From JAWXCB01 sp034440455 (GTDB taxonomy: Bacteria; Bacteroidota; Bacteroidia; Chitinophagales; CAIOSU01): a stretch of 34,581 bases of DNA. Numbering within the stretch: position 1 is the first letter of the stretch; every line of letters starts with the position of its first letter. Positions 1-6,582 of this stretch are shown in pieces. The position numbers and the translations under genes are program-made. Where the stretch lies: assembly GCA_034440455.1 (NCBI GenBank), contig JAWXCB010000083.1, positions 1 to 34,581 on the forward strand, read 5' to 3'. The notes below the pieces were generated by a model that saw nothing but the letters and a program-made list of their open reading frames with translations, had not been told where the DNA came from and did no database searches.

Positions 1-1
1 C

Positions 2-46
2 ATTACATCGATTCCATCCTGCACAAGCGGATGGAATCGATGTAAT
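2..46. repeat. Perfect 18-bp inverted repeat (hairpin) at window edge
   Basis: Bases 2-19 and 29-46 are exact reverse complements, separated by a 9-base loop. The stem is mixed in composition (ATTACATCGATTCCATCC on the left arm) and is not followed by a T-run, so it is not a typical intrinsic terminator. It lies 80 bases before the first gene. It could be the end of an upstream transcript, an operator or a member of a dispersed repeat family, but the left flank is outside the window. Confidence 0.8.
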
Positions 47-73
47 TGAATTAAAGGGCGTATGCCGAAAAGC

Positions 74-196
74 CCTGCGGATTGCGAAGAGAGTAGGCAA
101 ACTAGTATAATAAAAAATTAAAAGGATGAAAATTTTTTTCATTGCCTGCTTAACATTATTTTTTGTTTTTGCAAATGCGCAGGAACTTCAGGATAA
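74..196 (+). repeat. Duplicated 5' module, copy A (leader plus signal-peptide codons)
   Basis: This stretch covers about 50 bases of untranslated leader plus the first 71 bases of the CsgG-like gene. It matches 4414-4534 in front of and inside the FGE-like gene. From the start codon onward about 61 of 71 bases are identical, and the leaders share the CCTGCGG and GCAAAC/GCAAACC blocks. Similarity stops abruptly after the mature N-terminus. The two proteins are otherwise unrelated, so this is a shared leader/secretion-signal cassette rather than gene duplication. Confidence 0.75.
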
Positions 197-1043
197 ATAT
201 ACTATTGGCATTTTGCCTGTAACCGCTTCTGATTACAGCAACGATTCGTACAAAGCATCCATTTACGCTATTATCACAAATGTTTTTACTGGTAAAAGCC
301 GATTTACCGTAGTGGACAGAGCCAAATTAGATCAAATAGCCAAAGAGAGAAATCTGCAAAAGCAGGAAGATTTTATAGACGGCTTCATCGTGGAGCAGGG
401 AAAAAGTCTCGGAGCGCAATATCTTGTTTCAGGAAATGTCACCCAAATATCTACAACAGGATATAATAAGCAATTGTCAAAATCAGTGAAGAACCCTAAT
501 ACCGGAGTGTGGGAAAAAAAATACTATCAAGCCTATTTCACTCAGGCAACTTTAAGCCTTAATATGCAAGTGATTGAAGTAGCGACTGGTTCAGTTAAAT
601 CCAGTAAAATTATTACCATATCCAAAGAAGCAGAAACCACAGACCAACGGTATGTGATAAATGCAACTATAGCAGCAACAGAGGGCTATGTGCGAGGTTG
701 GGCAAATGAAGTTTTTCCTGTTGAAATGAAAGTAATGAAAGTAGAGAGTTTAGACAAGAAAGGAATGCCTAAAACAATTCTAATTAAAGGGGGTGCTGAT
801 ATGGATATGCAACATTCGCGCGCTTTTCTGACAAATAACAGTTCAGAACTTGAAATCTATGAGAATGAAGTAATGGTGGTTGACGACAAGGAATATACAA
901 GACAGATAACCATAGGAAAAATAACTATTGCCGAAACACAAGGGGAGTTTTCAGTTTGCAAAATAAAAAGCGGTGCAGAAGCTATTCAGAAAAAGCTTAA
1001 TGAGGGGAAAACGCTGCGTTGCAAAATCGTTTCTTACCATTGA
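126..1043 (+). CDS. CsgG/LpoB-like exported protein
   Basis: The 305-residue protein opens with a signal peptide (MKIFFIACLTLFFVFANAQ, no lipobox cysteine). The next ~100 residues have the CsgG-type layout: a first strand (YTIGILPV), a helix, then FTVVDRAKLDQIAKERN and LGAQYLVSGNVTQIS, the 'variable-dose outer-membrane effector' pattern seen in CsgG, HfaB and LpoB. In curli systems CsgG forms the outer-membrane secretion pore, but no curli genes are present here and the lipid-anchor cysteine is absent, so a soluble periplasmic role is equally possible. It is first in a tightly spaced plus-strand series with three other exported proteins. The start is fixed by the signal peptide. Family call is good; function is inference. 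Confidence 0.75.
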   Translation: MKIFFIACLTLFFVFANAQELQDKYTIGILPVTASDYSNDSYKASIYAIITNVFTGKSRFTVVDRAKLDQIAKERNLQKQEDFIDGFIVEQGKSLGAQYLVSGNVTQISTTGYNKQLSKSVKNPNTGVWEKKYYQAYFTQATLSLNMQVIEVATGSVKSSKIITISKEAETTDQRYVINATIAATEGYVRGWANEVFPVEMKVMKVESLDKKGMPKTILIKGGADMDMQHSRAFLTNNSSELEIYENEVMVVDDKEYTRQITIGKITIAETQGEFSVCKIKSGAEAIQKKLNEGKTLRCKIVSYH

Positions 1044-1056
1044 CAATAACTATTTT

Positions 1057-1554
1057 ATGATAAAGAATATCATTTATGCTCTCTCGCTTTCGATTATTCT
1101 CTCTTCCTGCCATCGCGAAACAGCGAATGTTATCAGCGATGCAACATACTTGACCTATGCCAACGGGGTGCTGAAAGTAAGAGCCACCGGGTATGGAAAT
1201 CAAGAAAACGAAGCAATTACAGCAGCAGAAAAAGCGGCATTGGAGGCGCTTATGTTTCGGGGCATTCCCGGCTCGCAGCAAAACATGCCGCTGGTAAGCA
1301 TTGATGAGAAATCAAAAAGCGACAATCAAAAATACTTCAATGAGTTTTTTGACGGGTTGCGCTATAAATCTTTCATCGTTTCATCTCAAGCAGTTTCGCC
1401 TCTCACGAAAGTATCAGGCGGCAAGGTGAAAGAGAATGGAGAAAAACAACCGCTGGGCAAAAACAAGATTACTGTCGACATTGGCATCAACCTCGCATCA
1501 CTTAGAAAAAATTTAGAACAAAACAACGTCATCAGAAAATTTGGATTGGATTAA
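1057..1554 (+). CDS. Small putative lipoprotein, LPP20-like
   Basis: A 165-residue protein starting at ATG 1057. An upstream in-frame extension overlaps the previous gene and would hide the signal peptide, so this start is chosen. The sequence begins MIKNIIYALSLSIILSSC, a lipoprotein signal with lipobox LSSC and Cys18 as the likely lipidated residue. The mature part has a short alpha/beta segment (VLKVRATGYGNQENEAITAAEKAALEAL as two adjacent pieces) that resembles LPP20/CsgG-associated lipoproteins, where an Ala-rich helix follows a 'GxG' strand. It sits 13 bases after the CsgG-like gene and 17 before the next, so co-transcription is likely. The biochemical role is unknown. Confidence 0.6.
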   Translation: MIKNIIYALSLSIILSSCHRETANVISDATYLTYANGVLKVRATGYGNQENEAITAAEKAALEALMFRGIPGSQQNMPLVSIDEKSKSDNQKYFNEFFDGLRYKSFIVSSQAVSPLTKVSGGKVKENGEKQPLGKNKITVDIGINLASLRKNLEQNNVIRKFGLD

Positions 1555-1571
1555 CAAACAAAAAGCAAGTC

Positions 1572-2504
1572 ATGTATAAAAGAATCCTTCGTTTATGGTC
1601 AGTATTGGTTTTTCTTGCACTGCATTCTGTGAATAGTTCTGCGCAGACAATCCCTGAAAAAGAAATTAACCGCACACAATTCACCTTGATGGTTGTTCCT
1701 TTTTCGGAAAGGGGAGAAGACGTAAGAAATAAAATTGAAAAGGACTTCAATTACAGAGTTGCTATCAATACAATTAGTAAGGCATTTGAAGATCGGGGTT
1801 ATACCACCCATAGCTTTATTGAAGCACTGCTAATACTAACGACTGACCAAGTTGCCAACTCGCAAAACCAAACGGATGTATTCAAGGCTATTCAAGAAAA
1901 CTCTCCATCAGATGTTTTTGTGTACGCGGATTTAACAATACAAAAAGGAACAAATGGCACTAAGGTTTCTCTTCTCCTAAACGCTAGGGATAAGTACTCT
2001 GGAGAAACGCTTGCGAGCACAGACCTGCTACAATCAAACCAAATGTTTACCGAGGACTATGGAAAATTAACCCAACAAGCTTTGATAAAAGATGGCGCAA
2101 TTGAAAACTTCCTGAATCGTCTGAATGTGAAACTAAAAGATATTTCAGACAACGGAAGAAGTGTATCCGTCAAGATAGAAGTTACCGCCAGCAGCGACTT
2201 AGTTCTTGATGAAGAAATAGGCGCGGATTATGAAACACTTGCGGATGTAATAACGGATTATGTTAAAAAAACAGCCTTCAAAAATTATTATCACATCAAA
2301 GGACAGACAGGGAAAATTCTTGAATTCGATATCGTCAAAATCCCGATTAAAGATACTGCCGGAAATAATTATTTACCACAAGATTATATGCGGGATTTTA
2401 AAAAATTTCTAAGAGGATTGTCTTCTAAAGTGAGTACTGGCGAATTAAAACTTGAACAAGGAGGAATCTTGCGAGGGTCAAGAATACAATTCAACATTCT
2501 CTAA
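1572..2504 (+). CDS. Exported protein, DUF6175-like
   Basis: The 310-residue protein has a signal peptide ending near NSSAQ (residue ~25). It then has alternating beta/alpha segments: TLMVVPFSERGED, a helix around residues 55-75, and DVFVYADLTIQKGTNGTKVSLLLNARD, which reads like the core of a CsgG-type fold. The C-terminal third (about residues 195-310) is a second alpha/beta unit. I believe it belongs with Bacteroidota DUF6175-type proteins encoded beside CsgG-like genes, but that family number is from memory. No catalytic motif is visible. Its position between the lipoprotein and helical-repeat genes, with gaps of 17 and 10 bases, points to a multi-protein envelope complex. Confidence 0.6.
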   Translation: MYKRILRLWSVLVFLALHSVNSSAQTIPEKEINRTQFTLMVVPFSERGEDVRNKIEKDFNYRVAINTISKAFEDRGYTTHSFIEALLILTTDQVANSQNQTDVFKAIQENSPSDVFVYADLTIQKGTNGTKVSLLLNARDKYSGETLASTDLLQSNQMFTEDYGKLTQQALIKDGAIENFLNRLNVKLKDISDNGRSVSVKIEVTASSDLVLDEEIGADYETLADVITDYVKKTAFKNYYHIKGQTGKILEFDIVKIPIKDTAGNNYLPQDYMRDFKKFLRGLSSKVSTGELKLEQGGILRGSRIQFNIL

Positions 2505-2514
2505 ACTAATTCTT

Positions 2515-3468
2515 ATGAAAATTTTATTGTTAAAAATTTGCCTGCTGGCTTATGTTACATCTGTTTTTTCTCAAGAAACAGCAACCAATGATTATCTCGG
2601 AAAAATTTCATTGTATGTTGTTCAAATTGAAAACTCAGCAAGATTAACAGAGGCGCAACGGTCAAAATTAGATTCAAAAGTTACATCTATTGCAACGAAG
2701 AATGGCGTTGCGGGAGTTGGATTCGGAGGAAGTTTCTTACTCTATCCCAAGTTTGAAATTTACAATGAAAGTATAGTGGAAGGAATGCAGAACATGACGG
2801 TTCTTGACATTGAGATTAACCTGTTTATCAAACAAAAGTCTAATAACGCAGTATTCTCCTCCTACAATAAAACCTTCAGAGGAACAGGTAATAGCAAAGA
2901 CCAAGCTATTAATAATGCCCTCTCACAAATTAAGTCGGACGACAAGGAAGCTAAAACATTCATCGAAGATGGCAAAAACAAAATCATTCAATTCTACAAC
3001 TCCAAGTGCAGCGATATTATTATGGAAGCCGACCGCCATGCAGGCATGAATAACTACGAAATGGCATTGGCTATTTTAACAAGCGTACCTACTGAAGCAA
3101 CGCCATGCTATGAAAAAATCAGGGATAAATCCATCAACATCTATAAGTTGTACTTGCAAAAACAATGTCAATCTGTGATGCTCATTGCCCAATCACAAAT
3201 CGCGGGTAAGCAATCTACAGCAGGGCTTCGAACGCTTTCCACCATTAACACTACTTCAAATTGCTACAAGGAAGCTCAGGCATCCATTAAATCAGTAGAA
3301 GGAAAAATTGACGGAGAAGAACTGCGCAGATGGGAACAGGAAAAAGAAAGGCTAAAAATAAATGCAGAAGTGGAAAAAGCGCAATGGGGTGCCATCACTA
3401 ATGTGGCAACCTCCTTCTTTGAGCAAACACCGAGTCTTTGGGGTACAGTGTTGAACTTTTTGTTTTGA
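2515..3468 (+). CDS. Exported helical-repeat protein of unknown function
   Basis: Starting at ATG 2515, which restores a clean signal peptide (MKILLLKICLLAYVTSVFSQ), the protein is 317 residues. Residues ~25-135 form a beta-rich domain containing a glycine-rich turn (GVAGVGFGGSF). Residues ~155-270 are helical and TPR-like, with pairs of Cys-containing helices (CSDIIMEADRHAGMNNYEMALAIL and CYEKIRDKSINIYKLYLQKQC given in part), consistent with protein-protein contact. The tail is a charged helix ending in an aromatic segment. An upstream extension would overlap the preceding gene by 50 bases and lacks a signal, so it was not used. No family could be named with confidence. Confidence 0.55.
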   Translation: MKILLLKICLLAYVTSVFSQETATNDYLGKISLYVVQIENSARLTEAQRSKLDSKVTSIATKNGVAGVGFGGSFLLYPKFEIYNESIVEGMQNMTVLDIEINLFIKQKSNNAVFSSYNKTFRGTGNSKDQAINNALSQIKSDDKEAKTFIEDGKNKIIQFYNSKCSDIIMEADRHAGMNNYEMALAILTSVPTEATPCYEKIRDKSINIYKLYLQKQCQSVMLIAQSQIAGKQSTAGLRTLSTINTTSNCYKEAQASIKSVEGKIDGEELRRWEQEKERLKINAEVEKAQWGAITNVATSFFEQTPSLWGTVLNFLF

Positions 3469-3509
3469 TTACAAAGAATACCCATTTCACCAATAAATTT
3501 TAAATCTTT

Positions 3510-4358
3510 ATGGACATCCCCTCTCAACTTCGTCATCCAAAAGAATCCGGCTACTTCACCATCATGGCAGTATTTGGAGGATTAATTTGGTTATCGTTGC
3601 TGCCTGTGCTTTTCATAGGCTCAATTTTTATTATACCGTATTTACTTGTTGTAGCTTTTGTGTCGTGGGTACTGTCGCTCTATCACAAAGCAGTACTTTA
3701 CGGCACAGGTGTCAGGATAAGCGAGCAGCAATTCCCAGAAATCTATAAAATCGCTCAGGAGCAGTCGCAAGAGATGGGCATGAGTTCATTACCGGATTTA
3801 TTTACTTATAATGGCAACGGGCTTGTGAATGCATTCGCGCAAAAAACGCTCTCAAGAAGATATGTGATGCTTCCGGGCGATTTGGTTGACCTGCTGCTGC
3901 GCGAAAACAAGATAGACGAATTGAAAATGATTATTGGACACGAATTGGCGCACCACGCAGCTGGGCATTTAAACTTTGGAAAAAATCTGCTCATTCTGCC
4001 TGCTCGTATTATCCCTTTCATTTCAGGCGCTTATGGCAGAGCCTGCGAACTTACGGCTGACCGTATTGGCTACCATGTGACACAAAACGCACAAGCATCA
4101 AAGAATGCACTGCTCTGTCTTGCACATGGCAGCAAAACCCTCGCTCCGAAAACTAACATCCAGGCATTTATCGGACAAGAGCAGGATATTCCGTATTTCC
4201 CCGGTTTGGTGCATAAGTTGGTCTCAACACATCCACGCATGACAAGGCGTCTAATAGAACTGGAAGAATTTGCAAGCTATAGCGATTATCTGAATGGTAG
4301 TTCCGCAAAGCCACTCACCCGTAATAAAGAAGCAGCAGTAAATCATTCTGAGATATGA
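3510..4358 (+). CDS. M48-family membrane metallopeptidase
   Basis: The 282-residue protein has two N-terminal hydrophobic segments (about residues 18-36 and 37-57). They are followed by the zincin motif HELAHH (His144, Glu145, His148) and the downstream third ligand Glu180 in ACELTADRIG, the M48/HtpX arrangement. These are zinc-dependent proteases of membrane or periplasmic protein quality control. The gene follows the helical-repeat gene by 41 bases, so it may belong to the same unit. It could process or clear members of the CsgG-like cluster, but that is inferred from position only. The protein is complete and all expected metal ligands are present. Confidence 0.85.
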   Translation: MDIPSQLRHPKESGYFTIMAVFGGLIWLSLLPVLFIGSIFIIPYLLVVAFVSWVLSLYHKAVLYGTGVRISEQQFPEIYKIAQEQSQEMGMSSLPDLFTYNGNGLVNAFAQKTLSRRYVMLPGDLVDLLLRENKIDELKMIIGHELAHHAAGHLNFGKNLLILPARIIPFISGAYGRACELTADRIGYHVTQNAQASKNALLCLAHGSKTLAPKTNIQAFIGQEQDIPYFPGLVHKLVSTHPRMTRRLIELEEFASYSDYLNGSSAKPLTRNKEAAVNHSEI

Positions 4359-4413
4359 CCTTCAGGTTGTTTTCCTTAACTCTAAGTTCTCGCGAGAGTT
4401 CCGAATGTCTCCA

Positions 4414-4534
4414 CCTGCGGAGTGTGAAGAGTGCATGCAAACCAAGTCTATAAAATTGAAATGATGAAAAAGATTTTCATTGCCTGCTTCGCCTTATTTT
4501 TTGTTGTTGCCAATGCGAAGGAAATTCAGGATAA
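4414..4534 (+). repeat. Duplicated 5' module, copy B
   Basis: This is the partner of 74-196. It contains the leader starting CCTGCGG and codons for MKKIFIACFALFFVVANAK, which differ from copy A at about 10 of 71 coding bases. It supplies the leader and secretion signal of the FGE-like gene. Confidence 0.75.
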
Positions 4535-5297
4535 CCATGCTGTGGCTAACTCTCTATCCGCAAGAATTGACATGCCAGTGGTTATTGATTCAGCGGCAAT
4601 AGAAAAATTTGAATCTGATTTAGGGATGGTTAAAGTAAATGCCGGAGAATTTATCATGGGCTGCACTCCTGAGCAAAGCGACAGTTGCTAAAGTGATGAA
4701 AAACCCGCCCATGTAGTGAGTTTGAATTCTTTTTATATCAGCAGGTGCGAAATAACACAAGCGCAATGGAGGTTTGTCATGGGTTCAAACCCAAGTCTTT
4801 TCTTCAATGGCCGCGATAATTATCCGATAGAAAATATAAGTGCGGAAGATGTAAAAGAATTTCTTATCAGGTTGAACAGCTTAACCGGAAAAAAATATCG
4901 GCTGCCAACAGAAGGTGAATGGGAATTTGCAGCGCGTGGAGGAAAAAAGAAAAATAAATACGTCTATTCAGGCAGTAGAGATATTGATAAGGTAGCATTT
5001 TATAGAAGAAACTCAGAATTCGAGACTCATCCAGTTGCTCAAAAAACCCCAAATAAATTAGGGTTATATGATATGAGCGGAAATGTATGGGAATGGTGTA
5101 GCGATTGGTATAGTGATCCTTATTATGCAAATGATGGTTCGAATGAAAATCCAAAAGGTCCATCAAAAGGAAATGTATGGGTAATGAGAGGAGGCTCGTG
5201 GAGTACAGATCCTACACAATGTCGTGTTTCTGCTCGCGCTACTGGAGTTCCCGACCTAAGATTAGGTAATATCGGCTTTAGGCTCGTTCGCGATTAA
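4464..5297 (+). pseudogene. FGE/SUMF1-domain exported protein broken by an in-frame TAA
   Basis: Two open segments in one frame are separated by a single stop at 4689-4691. The first encodes a signal peptide and the domain start (MVKVNAGEFIMGCTPEQ). The second continues without loss (SDEKPAHVVSLNSFYISRCE) through RLPTEGEWEFAARGG, LGLYDMSGNVWEWCSDW and RGGSWSTDPTQCRVSAR to GFRLVRD, the complete FGE-sulfatase fold of about 230 residues. Family members usually have an acidic residue at the stop position, so GAA to TAA is the simplest lesion. The family includes formylglycine-generating enzymes and many T9SS or lipoprotein structural variants; with its N-terminal signal this one is more likely structural. 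ATG 4461 is an equally possible start. Confidence 0.85.
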
Positions 5298-5400
5298 ATA
5301 TTGACCTCAGTTCTTGCAAATCTTCCTGCGTTAGCTTCAAACCAAGCCTGAATTGAACCCGCGTTCCCTCAAGGGATGCCCTCAAAGGTTCCCCCGCGTT

Positions 5401-5473
5401 CCCCCTCGGTTGTGTCAAGTCTTCCGTAGGGAGACTTGGCACGAAGGATAAAGGGGTGTCTTTCGACACCCCT
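5401..5473. repeat. Two-hairpin repeat element, unit A
   Basis: The unit has a long hairpin (5412-5425 with 5429-5442, about 14 pairs including two G-T pairs, 3-base loop). Nine bases later comes a short perfect hairpin, AGGGGTGTC (5452-5460), loop TTTC, GACACCCCT (5465-5473). About 85% of bases match unit C at 6141-6214. On the minus strand the short hairpin has a C-GAAA-G tetraloop, which is very stable in RNA. Just upstream, CCCGCGTTCCC occurs twice 35 bases apart (5358 and 5393), suggesting further tandem structure. Confidence 0.75.
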
Positions 5474-5554
5474 CTCGGTTATCGCAAGTCTTCTGCGCTT
5501 GCTCAAGCGAAAGCTGACTTGTGATTTTTAATAAATGGAAGTCTTTTGACTTCC
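5474..5554. repeat. Two-hairpin repeat element, unit B (diverged)
   Basis: Directly adjacent to unit A, this copy keeps the CTCGGTT lead-in and CAAGTCTTC core. It has a long stem (5481-5490 with 5516-5525, one G-T pair, with an internal small stem CGCTT/AAGCG). The short hairpin is GGAAGTC-TTTT-GACTTCC (5537-5554). Sequence differs from units A and C but the stem-plus-tetraloop plan is retained. Confidence 0.6.
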
Positions 5555-5560
5555 GCTGAC

Positions 5561-5602
5561 AAAAGCGCCCTCCGCTAAAACCAGAGGGCGCTTTTTGTTT
5601 TT
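5561..5602 (+). terminator. Strong rho-independent terminator
   Basis: AAAAGCGCCCTC (5561-5572) pairs exactly with GAGGGCGCTTTT (5584-5595) around an 11-base loop and runs into TTTTTGTTTTT. The A-run on the other side could let it work in both directions. It closes the plus-strand transcript that includes the broken FGE-like gene and the repeats. The rest of 5298-5667 holds only the repeat units. Confidence 0.85.
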
Positions 5603-5667
5603 AGGCACATGAGCAAAACCCGGATGCGCTTTGTTGCACAGAATAATTCCATTAAGTTTCAAAGAGT

Positions 5668-5945
5668 ATGGAGTTTATCTGGGATGAAGGCAATATTGAC
5701 AAGAGTTATCAAAAGCATGGAATTTCGCCCCTGCACGCCATGTCCGTTTTCAAGGATAAAAACGCCATCCTATTTCCTGATGAAAAACATTCAGTTGAAG
5801 ATCCGCGTTATCATATTATCGGAAGAGACATTGGAGAAACCATATTATTTCCTATTTTACCATTCGCAATGAAAAAATCAGAATCATCGGTTGCCGCAAG
5901 GCGAACAAAAAAGAGGAAGAAAAATATACTGCACAGTTCCTCTAA
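5668..5945 (+). pseudogene. brnT: BrnT-type toxin (DUF497), frameshifted
   Basis: The first part in one frame reads MEFIWDEGNIDKSYQKHGIS, then AMSVFKDKNAILFPDEKHS, then EDPRYHIIGRDIGETILF, the BrnT ribonuclease core (WDExN..KH, F.D, R..IG). After about base 5850 the expected C-terminus appears one base back: SYFTIRNEKIRIIGCRKANK, then KEEEKYTAQFL and stop TAA at 5943-5945. Joined, the product would be about 92 residues, the normal BrnT size. The shift equals loss of one base in the T-rich stretch 5845-5858. BrnT is the toxin of the BrnT-BrnA system and cleaves RNA. As written the gene yields a hybrid without the C-terminal basic motif, so it is presumably inactive. Confidence 0.8.
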
Positions 5946-6057
5946 GCTCTCTGTAAAATCCTCACCGGATACACCTGCCGATAGCAGCGCGCTTATCACC
6001 AAAGAAGTGTTGGGCAATGCTTATCAAAAAGCTATCAGAAAACGCCTCGGTATTTAA
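5869..6057 (+). CDS. Small basic ORF overlapping the brnT 3' end
   Basis: ATG 5869 opens a 62-codon frame (MKKSESSVAARRTKKRKKN... ending AYQKAIRKRLGI) that overlaps the last ~76 bases of the brnT reading frame in a different phase. The overlap part is Lys/Arg/Ser-rich and could be a by-product of the BrnT C-terminal codons. The part after the brnT stop (from about 5946) is a plausible antitoxin-like helix, and no other antitoxin follows brnT. It does not resemble BrnA in any way I can recognise. Because of the upstream frameshift, this frame is also the continuation of the damaged brnT frame. Low confidence that it is a real gene. Confidence 0.3.
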   Translation: MKKSESSVAARRTKKRKKNILHSSSKLSVKSSPDTPADSSALITKEVLGNAYQKAIRKRLGI

Positions 6058-6140
6058 TTACTTCAACTCATTCAAGTCTTCGCGCCCATCTCCCGCAAGA
6101 TTAAATCTTTTGGGTTTATAACTTCCTGCGTGGGCTATTT

Positions 6141-6214
6141 CCCCCTCAGTTGTGTCAAGTCTTCCAAAAGGGAGACTTGGCACAAAGGATAGATGGATGT
6201 CTTTCGACATCCCT
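6141..6214. repeat. Two-hairpin repeat element, unit C
   Basis: Near-copy of unit A: CCCCCTCAGTTGTGTCAAGT lead-in, a long hairpin with a 4-A loop, then GGATGTC-TTTC-GACATCC (6195-6212). Compared with unit A one stem pair has changed from G-C to A-T on both sides, so pairing is preserved. The unit lies between the brnT region and a small membrane-protein gene. Confidence 0.75.
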
Positions 6215-6271
6215 GCCTGCACTGCGTTTTGAGGTAACATACTGAAACTTTACATCCTTGCATGCGTTTGC

Positions 6272-6279
6272 TATCTTTG
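6272..6279 (+). promoter_or_regulatory. Candidate -7 element TATCTTTG
   Basis: Exact match to the Bacteroidota -7 consensus TAnnTTTG, 14 bases before ATG 6294. That would give a very short leader. No clear TTG was seen at the -33 position, so this is tentative. Confidence 0.35.
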
Positions 6280-6293
6280 AAGAAAATAGAGTT

Positions 6294-6452
6294 ATGGTGG
6301 TTTCAGAAATTCAACTTTACGAACTCCTGATGGCAGAAATAGAAGTAAAAATTGCTCAATCAGAGGCAAGACTTACTTTGAGGATGTTTTATTTTTGGTT
6401 AGGTCAGGTTGCCGTTATAGCAGGACTACTTACATATTTTTTCAACAAATAG
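6294..6452 (+). CDS. Very small single-pass membrane protein
   Basis: From ATG 6294 the product is 52 residues: a charged helix (ELLMAEIEVKIAQSEARLT) followed by one membrane segment (MFYFWLGQVAVIAGLLTYFF) and NK. The ends resemble the start and the C-terminal anchor of longer coiled-coil membrane proteins common in Bacteroidota (DUF1640-like, about 90-120 residues), with most of the coiled coil missing. An in-frame extension to 6258 adds an unlikely N-terminus. It stands alone between repeat elements. It may be an internally deleted relic or a true small protein. Confidence 0.5.
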   Translation: MVVSEIQLYELLMAEIEVKIAQSEARLTLRMFYFWLGQVAVIAGLLTYFFNK

Positions 6453-6484
6453 TTTGATGTCTTTCTTTGGCATACTCAAAGGTT

Positions 6485-6582
6485 CCTGCAAGGTTGCACC
6501 TTGCAGGGTAACAACTTAAAGCCTCCGGCTTTTGTGAGCCGGAGGCTCACTGATTTTATCCTTCAAGCGACACGCTTGAAGG
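6485..6582. repeat. Cluster of three perfect 10-bp hairpins at even spacing
   Basis: CCTGCAAGGT/ACCTTGCAGG (6485-6507, loop 3), GCCTCCGGCT/AGCCGGAGGC (6521-6546, loop 6) and CCTTCAAGCG/CGCTTGAAGG (6560-6582, loop 3) all have perfect 10-bp stems of different sequence. Their centres are 37.5 bases apart. A weaker fourth stem follows at 6591-6609. The remaining bases of 6453-6672 contain no gene. They could act as convergent terminators or as remnants of a hairpin repeat family. Confidence 0.8.

Noticed and set aside
973..1056. Upstream extension of the small lipoprotein gene
   Set aside because: It overlaps the CsgG-like gene and would place 28 residues before the lipoprotein signal; ATG 1057 gives a proper lipobox position.
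4689..4691. Stop in the FGE-like gene as selenocysteine or pyrrolysine recoding
   Set aside because: The codon is TAA, which is not used for either amino acid, and no cysteine or lysine is expected as catalytic at this loop position.
5278..5469. Minus-strand ORF of 63 codons as a protein gene
   Set aside because: It runs through the hairpin repeat and the 3' end of the FGE-like gene, has no recognisable domain, and its similarity to the ORF at 6058-6240 is explained by the shared repeat. Kept only as a finding about the repeat.
5840..5860. Programmed -1 frameshift in brnT
   Set aside because: The site (A TTA TTT CC) is not an X XXY YYZ slippery heptamer and no clear downstream pseudoknot was seen, so a one-base deletion is simpler.
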